DNA from: an uncultured Lachnospiraceae bacterium | Lineage (GTDB): Bacteria; Bacillota; Clostridia; Lachnospirales; Lachnospiraceae | Direction: 5' to 3' | Assembly (NCBI GenBank): GCA_959022495.1 | Contig: CAUEYX010000019.1 | Span: 1 to 57,468, forward strand | DNA: 57,468 bases | Shown here: one piece after another, positions 50,599 to 57,468 of the stretch | Position numbering within the stretch: position 1 is the stretch's first letter | How the letters are laid out: each line of letters starts with the position of its first letter | Position numbers and translations under genes: made by a program | The notes under the pieces: model-generated | What the model was told of the DNA's origin: nothing | Database searches by the model: none | Seen by the model: the letters and a program-made list of their open reading frames with translations, nothing else

Positions 50599-52383
50599 TC
50601 ATTTCATCCTTCCATGGTACATATCGCTGAAAATTCCCTCCCGGCTGATCAGATCCGCGTATTTCCCTCTCTGACAGATCTTCCCTTTGTCAAAAACAAG
50701 AATTTCATCGCAGTTCTGCAGTGTCGTCAGTCTGTGCGCAATGGAGATAACTGTGACGCCGTTTTCTTCTTTCATCTTCTCAATCTCCGTCTGAATCTGC
50801 CTCTCAGACGTATTGTCCAGTGCTGAGGTCGCCTCATCCAGAATCACGATCTCTGGACTTCGCAGGAAAATTCTGGCAATGGCAATCCTCTGCTTCTGTC
50901 CTCCCGAGAGATTGCCCCCTCCCTCTGAGATAACGGTGTCAAACTTCTCGGGCAGGCTGTCAATGAAATCATAGATATACGCTTTTTTCGCTGCTTCCAC
51001 GACTTCTTCCGGCGTCACATCCTCCTTTGTCCCATAACAGATATTGTCATACACCGTACCCGCAATAAGAAACGGATTCTGGGGAACAAGGGCGATCATT
51101 CCGGCAATATCCTGTCTTGATAAAGAATGAAGGTCTCTTCCGCCGATGCGGATCTTTCCTTCGGACCTCTCCAGGCGGCACACCGCCTTGATAAGCGAAG
51201 ATTTTCCACAGCCGCTGGGTCCCGCGATGCCCAGGAACATTCCTTTTTCCACCGTCAGGTCCACACCGTCCAGCACAGTTTTATCATCTTCATAACAAAA
51301 TCGCAGATCCCGGATCTCAATCAGTGCGCCGTCCCCGCCCTGCCCCTCAGCTGGAGCCCCGGCAGTGACCTTCCCTTCTTCCGGGAGATAGGAGAAATCA
51401 AGGGGCAGGTCCGTCATGCGGAAGAAATCTTCCGCCAGCACCATGCATTCAGACAGTTCATCCAAGATCCTGTGCAGTTCTTCCAGTGGTGTAATCAGCT
51501 GATTAAAGCACAGGTATGCCGTCAGAACGCTTCCTACTGTAATTACCCCTCTTGTAGCAAGAAATGTGGACACACCTATCATCAGAACCGTAAAAACCGC
51601 CTCGTTTATAAATTTCAGACAGTCATACTTTGCCATCTGAACGTGATGTTTCATCTCTTTGCGTCTTAAGAATTCGGATCTTTCGTCAAACCGCTCCGAC
51701 TCCCGGCCCACACTGTCCGTTATGCGGATCACTTCAATCCCGTTTAAGAGTTCCACCGTCGTCCCGTCCATAGCGGACTTGGTTTCCAGAAGTTCTACCC
51801 GAATCCCTCTCTGGGTGGAAATCTGGCGCAGCACAATGGCGATTCCTATGGGAATAACCAGAAGCATAGGGATGGCAAGAACAACCGGAAGCGTGGTAAA
51901 TATAACCACTACAGCCGCAATGCTGTTAAAAATCGCGGGAGCAAAATCCATAAAAAGCAGCTTTTCCAGCTTCACAGTCCCCTCAAGGCAGCGGTTCAGC
52001 CTGCCGTGGATGTTCCCCGTCATATTTTTTTTGAAATAATCCAGAGGTGCTTTTAAGAGCGATACAATAACGATCCCTCTTGCCTTCTTCTCCGTCCTTG
52101 TCGCGGTATCCTCCACCATGACCCTGCGCAGGATTTTCAGCAGCTGATTTAGGATAGTCACAATGAGGATAAAGACGAGAAAAGGAATCACTTTCAGAAA
52201 ATGAACCTGGCTGTGCACAAGGATAGCGTCCGTCAGGCTTCCCACCGCTTTCGGCGTCAGCTGGGTCAGTCCCGCGGACAGCATCATAATCATCAGGATC
52301 AGCACAAAATTTCTCTTTTGCCGGAAGTCCAGCAGACCGTATATTTTCTTCAATATCTGTCTCAGTCCTTTTGACTTTTTCAT
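50599..52383 (-). CDS. ABC transporter, fused permease-ATPase (exporter half)
   Basis: 594 residues. Six-helix transmembrane domain (about 1-330), then ABC ATPase: Walker A GPSGCGKSS, signature LSGGQKQR, Walker B IVILDEATSALD and H-loop SIAHRL. Type IV exporter half-transporter, probably a homodimer; cargo unknown. The longer frame upstream is rejected because GGAGG sits 7 bases before the ATG at 52383. It follows nrdG by 107 bases but has no other partner. Confidence 0.93.
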   Translation of the reverse strand: MKKSKGLRQILKKIYGLLDFRQKRNFVLILMIMMLSAGLTQLTPKAVGSLTDAILVHSQVHFLKVIPFLVFILIVTILNQLLKILRRVMVEDTATRTEKKARGIVIVSLLKAPLDYFKKNMTGNIHGRLNRCLEGTVKLEKLLFMDFAPAIFNSIAAVVVIFTTLPVVLAIPMLLVIPIGIAIVLRQISTQRGIRVELLETKSAMDGTTVELLNGIEVIRITDSVGRESERFDERSEFLRRKEMKHHVQMAKYDCLKFINEAVFTVLMIGVSTFLATRGVITVGSVLTAYLCFNQLITPLEELHRILDELSECMVLAEDFFRMTDLPLDFSYLPEEGKVTAGAPAEGQGGDGALIEIRDLRFCYEDDKTVLDGVDLTVEKGMFLGIAGPSGCGKSSLIKAVCRLERSEGKIRIGGRDLHSLSRQDIAGMIALVPQNPFLIAGTVYDNICYGTKEDVTPEEVVEAAKKAYIYDFIDSLPEKFDTVISEGGGNLSGGQKQRIAIARIFLRSPEIVILDEATSALDNTSERQIQTEIEKMKEENGVTVISIAHRLTTLQNCDEILVFDKGKICQRGKYADLISREGIFSDMYHGRMK

Positions 52384-52490
52384 GCAGTTTCCTCCCAGCC
52401 TCAAGCATACGGCAATGCCCGTCTCTCTTTTTATCGATTCTGTCCATCCCGCAGGCACGCCCGTCTCCGGGCCTGGCTGCTTTTATCCTG

Positions 52491-53033
52491 TCAGGTCATC
52501 CCCCTTTTCACTTTCGGTTCCCACTGTATGATCTTCCCCTGGTCCAGGCTTTTCTTCACATCAATCACACGCTGGTTTGACGACCCCCGGAACACCAGCC
52601 GGATATCTTTCAGCGCTTCCACAAATCTTCCGTCCACCAGCACGTCCAGCATGGAGAGCATCTCATCTGTATACGCGCATCTTGCCCGGCTTTCTCCCAG
52701 CAGTTCCTTATCAAAAAGATATCCGCTGTAACACCAGATATCTTTCTCAGGATATTCTTCTTTCACTCTCCGCAGAAGACGGACAAGGACCTCTTGATTC
52801 TGCGGCTCAAATGGCTCTCCGCCCAAAAGAGACAGTCCGTTGATATATGCGGGCTCCAGCGCCTTTAAGATCTCTTCTTCTGTCTCCTGTGTATACGCTT
52901 TTCCATAAGCAAAGTCCCAAGTATCCCGGTTGAAACATCCCGGGCAGTGATGGGTACAGCCGGAAACGAAAAGGGAGACTCTGACTCCCTCTCCGTTGGC
53001 AATATCACATTTTTTTATTTCACCGTAATACAT
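52491..53033 (-). CDS. nrdG: Anaerobic ribonucleotide-triphosphate reductase activating protein
   Basis: 180 residues. Radical SAM: CTHHCPGC (CxxxCxxC) at residues 26-33, GGEPF motif (LLGGEPFEPQN). Generates the glycyl radical on NrdD with SAM and a 4Fe-4S cluster. Lies 78 bases downstream of nrdD. Confidence 0.96.
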   Translation of the reverse strand: MYYGEIKKCDIANGEGVRVSLFVSGCTHHCPGCFNRDTWDFAYGKAYTQETEEEILKALEPAYINGLSLLGGEPFEPQNQEVLVRLLRRVKEEYPEKDIWCYSGYLFDKELLGESRARCAYTDEMLSMLDVLVDGRFVEALKDIRLVFRGSSNQRVIDVKKSLDQGKIIQWEPKVKRGMT

Positions 53034-53111
53034 CTTACTGTCCTCTGTATCAATTTACTTCCGCCCGATCCCAGAGCAACATAAAACCGTTCCTAAAACC
53101 GGAATTCTGAA

Positions 53112-55271
53112 TTACAGATGGAGCACTCTTTCCTTAATCTCCTGTGTTCTGCCCTGATTCCAAAACTGCGTCCCAATATATCCGCACGTCCTTCTTGCCA
53201 CGTTCAGGGTATCCTGATTGCGGTTTCCGCAGTGGGGGCACTCCCACTCAAGCTTACCATCCTCCGTGGTCACGATCTGGATCTCACCGTCATACCCGCA
53301 CTCCTGGCAGTAATCGCTCTTTGTGTTCAGCTCCGCATACATAATATTGTCATAGATAAAGCGGATCACCTGGAGCACTGCCGGGATATTATCCTGCATA
53401 TTGGGCACTTCCACATAACTGATTGCCCCGCCTGTTGAGAGAGCCTGGAACTGTGACTCAAATTTCAGCTTCTCAAACGCGTCAATTTCCTCACACACAT
53501 GAACATGATAGCTGTTGGTAATATAGCTCTTGTCCGTCACCCCCGGCACAATGCCAAATCTCTTCTGGAGGCATTTCGCGAATTTGTAGGTTGTACTCTC
53601 AATCGGTGAACCGTAGATACTGAACCCGATATTCGTCTCAGCCTTCCATTTATCGCAGGCCTCGTTCATATGCTTCATGACATCCAGCGCGAAGGATGTG
53701 GCTGAGGGATCTGTATGGGATTTCCCTGTCATATATTTTACGCACTCGTAGAGCCCGGCATATCCAAGGGAAATCGTAGAGTACCCGCCATAGAGCAGTT
53801 TGTCGATTGTCTCGCCCTTCTTCAGCCGCGCCAGAGCACCATACTGCCAGAGAATCGGAGCCGCGTCGGACAGAGTGCCCTTCAGACGGTTATGCCTGCA
53901 CATAAGCGCGCGGTAACACATGTCAAGCCGCTCGTCAAAAATCTTCCAGAACTTCTCCATATCTCCGCCGGAAGAAAGGGCCACGTCTACAAGATTGATC
54001 GTCACAACTCCCTGATTGAAACGGCCGTAGAATTTATAATTCCCATTCTCGTCCTTCCAAGGGCTTAACGCGCTTCTGCACCCCATCACCGGGAAGCAGT
54101 TCCCTTCCTTAAGTTCTTTCATCTTCTTCTCAGAAATGTAGTCCGGCACAAGGCGCTTTGACGTACATTTTGCCGCCAGCTCTGTCAGATAATAGTATGG
54201 CGTCCCTTCGTCAATATTATCCTCCTCCAGAACGTAAATCAGTTTCGGGAACGCCGGGGTCACCCACACGCCCGCCTCGTTTTTCACTCCCTGGTAACGC
54301 TGTTTTAACGTCTCCTCTATAATCATGGCAAGATCTTTTTTCTCCGCCTCTGTCTTTGCCTCATTCAGATACATAAAGACAGTCAAAAACGGCGCCTGCC
54401 CATTGGTCGTCATCAGTGTGATGACCTGGTATTCGATGGTCTGCACACCTTTTGTGATCTCTTTTTTCAGGCGTCCTTCCACGATCTCATTCAGAACATC
54501 CTGCGGATACTCCATGCCGACCAGCTTCATCTCCCCCAGAACTTCCGCGCGTATTTTCTCTCTTGACACCTGCACAAACGGCGCGAGATGTGCCAGGGAA
54601 ATGCTCTGTCCTCCATACTGGTTGCTGGCCACCTGAGCGATGATCTGTGTGGCAATGTTGCACGCTGTAGAGAAACTGTGCGGTTTCTCAATCATTGTGC
54701 CGCTGATCACAGTGCCGTTCTGCAGCATATCCTCCAGGTTGACCAGATCGCAGTTATGCATGTGCTGGGCATAGTAATCTGAATCATGGAAATGGATGAT
54801 TCCGGCCTTGTCCGCTTCTACAATATCTTCCGGAAGCAGCATCCTCTGTGTCAGGTCACGGCTGACCTCCCCCGCCATATAATCTCTCTGTACGCTGTTG
54901 ACCGCAGGGTTTTTGTTAGAATTCTCCTGCTTCACATCCTCATTGTTGCACTCAATCAGGGAAAGAATTCGATTATCAGTTGTATTTGCCTTTCTGACCA
55001 GGGAACGTTTAAAACGATATCTCACATACCGCCTCGCCAGATCAAAAGCTCCTGTGGCCATGATCTGGTTCTCCACCATATCCTGTATTTCTTCCACAGA
55101 CACCGCGCGGTTCAGCTTATTGCACTTAAATTCCACGAACTCCGCTATGTCCTCTATCTGGGCATCCGTAAGGCTTCTGCCTTCTGATGAAACATCCGCC
55201 TTGGTTACGGCTGTTACGATCTTTTTGATGTCAAATACTTCTTCAGCTCCATTTCTCTTAATGATCTTCAT
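53112..55271 (-). CDS. nrdD: Anaerobic ribonucleoside-triphosphate reductase
   Basis: 719 residues. N-terminal ATP cone (residues about 1-90), large catalytic domain with the HMHNCDLVNLEDML segment, C-terminal zinc site CQECGYDG ... CPHCGNR, and the radical loop RTCGYIGTQFWNQGRTQEI carrying the glycyl radical. Makes dNTPs from NTPs without oxygen. Two NrdR-like boxes sit upstream. Confidence 0.97.
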   Translation of the reverse strand: MKIIKRNGAEEVFDIKKIVTAVTKADVSSEGRSLTDAQIEDIAEFVEFKCNKLNRAVSVEEIQDMVENQIMATGAFDLARRYVRYRFKRSLVRKANTTDNRILSLIECNNEDVKQENSNKNPAVNSVQRDYMAGEVSRDLTQRMLLPEDIVEADKAGIIHFHDSDYYAQHMHNCDLVNLEDMLQNGTVISGTMIEKPHSFSTACNIATQIIAQVASNQYGGQSISLAHLAPFVQVSREKIRAEVLGEMKLVGMEYPQDVLNEIVEGRLKKEITKGVQTIEYQVITLMTTNGQAPFLTVFMYLNEAKTEAEKKDLAMIIEETLKQRYQGVKNEAGVWVTPAFPKLIYVLEEDNIDEGTPYYYLTELAAKCTSKRLVPDYISEKKMKELKEGNCFPVMGCRSALSPWKDENGNYKFYGRFNQGVVTINLVDVALSSGGDMEKFWKIFDERLDMCYRALMCRHNRLKGTLSDAAPILWQYGALARLKKGETIDKLLYGGYSTISLGYAGLYECVKYMTGKSHTDPSATSFALDVMKHMNEACDKWKAETNIGFSIYGSPIESTTYKFAKCLQKRFGIVPGVTDKSYITNSYHVHVCEEIDAFEKLKFESQFQALSTGGAISYVEVPNMQDNIPAVLQVIRFIYDNIMYAELNTKSDYCQECGYDGEIQIVTTEDGKLEWECPHCGNRNQDTLNVARRTCGYIGTQFWNQGRTQEIKERVLHL

Positions 55272-55343
55272 CCTATTCTACTCCTCATTTTCATCTATTT
55301 GGCATGGCGCCGCCCCGCGGCTCTCATTATCCGTCTGGAAACC

Positions 55344-55372
55344 ATTCTAATACAAAATATAGTATAATGCAA
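55344..55372 (-). promoter_or_regulatory. Promoter of nrdD-nrdG
   Basis: TTGCAT, 17 bases, TAGAAT on the minus strand; NrdR-like box 1 fills the spacer. Confidence 0.8.
55350..55365 (-). promoter_or_regulatory. NrdR-like box 1
   Basis: ATACTATATTTTGTAT, close to the ACACTATATATTGTGT class. Inside the promoter spacer. Confidence 0.75.
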
Positions 55373-55380
55373 TCCCCAAA

Positions 55381-55396
55381 ACACATGATCATGTAT
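55381..55396 (-). promoter_or_regulatory. NrdR-like box 2
   Basis: ATACATGATCATGTGT, centred 31 bp upstream of box 1 (three helical turns), the usual NrdR arrangement. Weaker by sequence alone. Confidence 0.55.
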
Positions 55397-55510
55397 TTTC
55401 AGAACAACGTTTTCTGACAATCGGATTATCGTTTTAAAGATATTATTTACTTTTTTTGTCCTACAAATAACAGACCCCATATAAATTTTCTGTAATTTTC
55501 ACCCAGACAG
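55397..55510. other. AT-rich spacer between the nrdD control region and the symporter terminator
   Basis: No gene or repeat recognised here; with the neighbouring sites it makes up the 366-base gap between nrdD and the symporter gene. Confidence 0.6.
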
Positions 55511-55560
55511 AAAAACAGTCTGTACTTATCCCAATACACTCAGGGATAAATACAGACTGT
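55511..55560 (-). terminator. Terminator of the symporter gene
   Basis: Minus strand ACAGTCTGTATTTATCCC / GGGATAAGTACAGACTGT stem then TTTTTCTG. Confidence 0.92.
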
Positions 55561-55637
55561 TCTGCTGATTTCTGACAAATACTCCCAGCGTTCCTGTCAG
55601 ATTTTGGTTTCTCTATTCGTTCATACTGTTTATAGGT

Positions 55638-57062
55638 TTACTTTCCTTTATCCGCCTGCTTCAATTTCCCAAAATAGGCTTTTGATTCCCTGGCGGTCAC
55701 TCCACTCAGGGCAAGCAGGGCGATCAGGTTCGGGAAGGCCATCAGGGCATTGAAAATGTCCGCAATGTTCCAAACCGCGGCAACCGTCATATAAGGCCCG
55801 ATGAACACAGCAATTATGTACAGCCACCGGTACCCCTTCACCACAGACTGCCGTCTGTTAAACAGATATTCGATACATCTCTCGCCGTAATAATTCCACC
55901 CGAGAATCGTAGTAAACGCGAAGAACACGAGACACAGCATCAGGGAAAATGACGCGACTGCCGGCGGGAACGGAAGTCCCTGCTGGAATGCTGCCATAGT
56001 AATCTCCACACCCTCCAGCTCCGGATCAAGCCAAGTGCCCGCGATCACGACGGACAGTCCCGTCATGGTACAGATTACAATCGTGTCAATAAATGTCCCT
56101 GTCATGGACACCAGACCCTGACGGGCCGGCTCTTTTGTCACTGCGGCCGCCGCTGCGATGGGCGCGCTTCCAAGACCGGATTCATTGGAGAAAATTCCCC
56201 TCGCAATTCCCTTCTGCATGGCCACGATCATGCTTCCCATGGCTCCGCCTGCCAGGGCGCTCCCTGTAAACGCAGACTTCACAATCGATGCCAGCGCTGC
56301 CGGCACAGACGTAATATTCGTCACAATAATGATCAGGCCCAGCACCACATACAGAATCGCCATAAACGGCACAACAACTTCAGATACTTTCGCAATCCTC
56401 TTAATTCCTCCGATCACGACAAGCGCCACGCACAGGGTAAGTACCAGTCCGGCAATCACTGTTGCCAGCGAATAATCCCTGCCGAACATAGAGAAAACCA
56501 CATGGGTGGACTCTGGGTCAAAAAAGTTCTTCACCGCGGAAGAAATACTGTTCACCTGTGTGAAAGTACCAATACCGAACAAGCCCACGCCGGCGCCGAA
56601 AAACGCGAATATTTTCGCCAGCCATCTCCAGTTCTTACCCATGCCATTTTCAATGTAATAAAATGGTCCGCCAAGAACATGGCCGTCTTTGTCAATCGTG
56701 CGGTACTTGATAGCCAGAAGCCCTTCTGCGTACTTAGTCGCCATTCCAAAAAATGCAGCCACAACCATCCAGAATAACGCTCCCGGTCCGCCGGCTGCCA
56801 GCGCGGTCGCAACACCGGCAATGTTCCCGGTTCCAATGGTCGCGGACAGAGCGGTACACAGTGCCCCAAAACTGGTCACTTCTCCCTCGCCCTCTTCTTC
56901 ATTTTTCACCATGAATTTAAATGCTTTCCCGAGATGTCTTACCTGTAAAAGGCCCAGCCGAACTGTGAGAAGAAATCCTGTAAACAGGATCAGAATGATC
57001 AACGGCAGTCCCCACACTGCATTGTCGATCGCTGTGATGATCTTATCGATCTGCTCTAACAT
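55638..57062 (-). CDS. Alanine/glycine:cation symporter (AGCS family)
   Basis: 474 residues, about 11 membrane helices. AGCS signature segments GTGNIAGVATALAAGGPGALFWM, EGLLAIKYR and FSNESGLGSAPIAAAAA. Imports alanine or glycine with sodium or protons. GGAGG sits 9 bases before the ATG. The glycine-responsive leader ahead argues that glycine is the regulating, and likely the transported, substrate. Confidence 0.95.
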   Translation of the reverse strand: MLEQIDKIITAIDNAVWGLPLIILILFTGFLLTVRLGLLQVRHLGKAFKFMVKNEEEGEGEVTSFGALCTALSATIGTGNIAGVATALAAGGPGALFWMVVAAFFGMATKYAEGLLAIKYRTIDKDGHVLGGPFYYIENGMGKNWRWLAKIFAFFGAGVGLFGIGTFTQVNSISSAVKNFFDPESTHVVFSMFGRDYSLATVIAGLVLTLCVALVVIGGIKRIAKVSEVVVPFMAILYVVLGLIIIVTNITSVPAALASIVKSAFTGSALAGGAMGSMIVAMQKGIARGIFSNESGLGSAPIAAAAAVTKEPARQGLVSMTGTFIDTIVICTMTGLSVVIAGTWLDPELEGVEITMAAFQQGLPFPPAVASFSLMLCLVFFAFTTILGWNYYGERCIEYLFNRRQSVVKGYRWLYIIAVFIGPYMTVAAVWNIADIFNALMAFPNLIALLALSGVTARESKAYFGKLKQADKGK

Positions 57063-57074
57063 TCCTTTATACCT

Positions 57075-57235
57075 CCATCCTTTTGCCTGAGAGACTCACG
57101 GCATTGTCATGGAAATTCCGGACCATTCCGCTCTGACCGGATCGCCCGTCTGTTCCTTAAATGCCGCTTACACCTTCGGCGCTCTTCCCCCTGCATACGC
57201 AGCACGCTGCCTGCCGGAGAAAAGACTCTCCTGAG
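57075..57235 (-). promoter_or_regulatory. Glycine riboswitch (gcvT type), single aptamer
   Basis: Minus strand GGAGAGTC near the 5' end, the conserved core GCCGAAGGTGTAAGCGGC (57163-57180) and the 3' end CTCTCAGGCAAAAGG. I see only one aptamer, and the gene's Shine-Dalgarno GGAGG follows within a few bases, so translational control is likely. Confidence 0.9.
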
Positions 57236-57264
57236 TTTGATTTTCTTTCGCGCTTTAGCACGAC

Positions 57265-57293
57265 ATAGTATAGAATACCACTCTATAAACCAA
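57265..57293 (-). promoter_or_regulatory. Promoter of the symporter gene
   Basis: TTGGTT, 17 bases, TACTAT on the minus strand, about 30 bases ahead of the aptamer. Weak -35. Confidence 0.6.
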
Positions 57294-57468
57294 ATTTCAA
57301 GAGTAAACTCTGGATTTGCCGGAGAGACTCGCAGGGGCAGCGGCAAATCGGACGAAAACTTCGGAGCAGATTTTCGAAGACATATTCTGCGCGGGTGTGT
57401 GGGTGGCTTCGGCTCCGCTCCATGGAACAAGAAAAATAACGAAATCCGATAACATGCTAAAAACAGAA
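57294..57468. other. Right edge, nothing recognised
   Basis: No convincing gene, terminator or repeat in the last 175 bases. Small open frames here have no ribosome site. Confidence 0.5.

Noticed and set aside
57237..57452. 71-codon plus-strand frame at the right edge
   Set aside because: No ribosome site or recognisable protein, and it starts within the symporter promoter region.

Overview
The window looks like chromosome from a low-to-mid GC anaerobic Firmicute, most likely a Lachnospiraceae/Clostridia member of the Clostridium scindens / hylemonae / Dorea type. The evidence is family-level: an oxygen-sensitive class III ribonucleotide reductase, a very long BadF/BcrA-type activase protein typical of Clostridia, sporulation proteins (SpoIIM, a SpoVB-like flippase), an Rrf2-led NifS/NifU pair, a T-box leuS, a gcvT-type riboswitch and a BaiCD/BaiH/enoate-reductase-type flavoenzyme. 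No rRNA, CRISPR array, complete insertion sequence or prophage was seen. Most of it is core housekeeping DNA with short accessory patches at about 40.4-47.6 kb.

Layout. 0-7 kb (minus): polA-coaE-MBL hydrolase-ACT-PFL/UPF0210-DegV. 7-10 kb: a HAD phosphatase (plus), a sortase-anchored glucosaminidase and tRNA-Leu(CAA). 10-15 kb (minus): a TrmB-type regulator overlapping lysA, pyruvate kinase, and a rhomboid-like membrane protein lacking a visible catalytic serine. 15-19.3 kb (plus): a 1415-residue activase-like protein behind a near-consensus promoter. 19.4-30 kb (minus): asnB behind a short attenuator, a PGP-like HAD, greA, a degenerate-GGDEF/EAL protein, then the glycolytic genes gap-pgk-tpiA-gpmI. 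30-34 kb (minus): the iscR-iscS-iscU-mnmA-PHP phosphatase operon with a clear Rrf2-type palindrome. 34-40 kb: SpoVB-like flippase, SpoIIM, NUDIX, RNase Y, recX, recA (LexA box). 40.6-43.7 kb: a VUT-SDR-GNAT operon behind a probable preQ1-I riboswitch, and a DUF1287 protein. 43.7-46.5 kb: TetR regulator divergent from the BaiCD/BaiH-like ene-reductase, with a perfect 11-bp-arm palindrome between them. 46.7-47.4 kb: an unreported-size 40-codon gene and an AT-rich XRE-membrane regulator. 47.6-57.4 kb (minus): leuS with a T-box leader, an ABC exporter, nrdD-nrdG with two NrdR-like boxes, and a glycine-riboswitch-controlled amino-acid symporter.

The most interesting things are in the non-coding DNA. 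Three copies of a conserved 25-nt hairpin core (AGGCTYG...ACCTCGCCAAG) sit in different outer stems: two inside the leuS T-box leader and one, flanked by 36-bp direct repeats, between pgk and tpiA. A preQ1-I-like aptamer puts an SDR and a GNAT enzyme into the same regulon as a queuosine-precursor-type transporter. The TetR/ene-reductase pair looks like a self-contained, ligand-inducible reductive module of unknown substrate.
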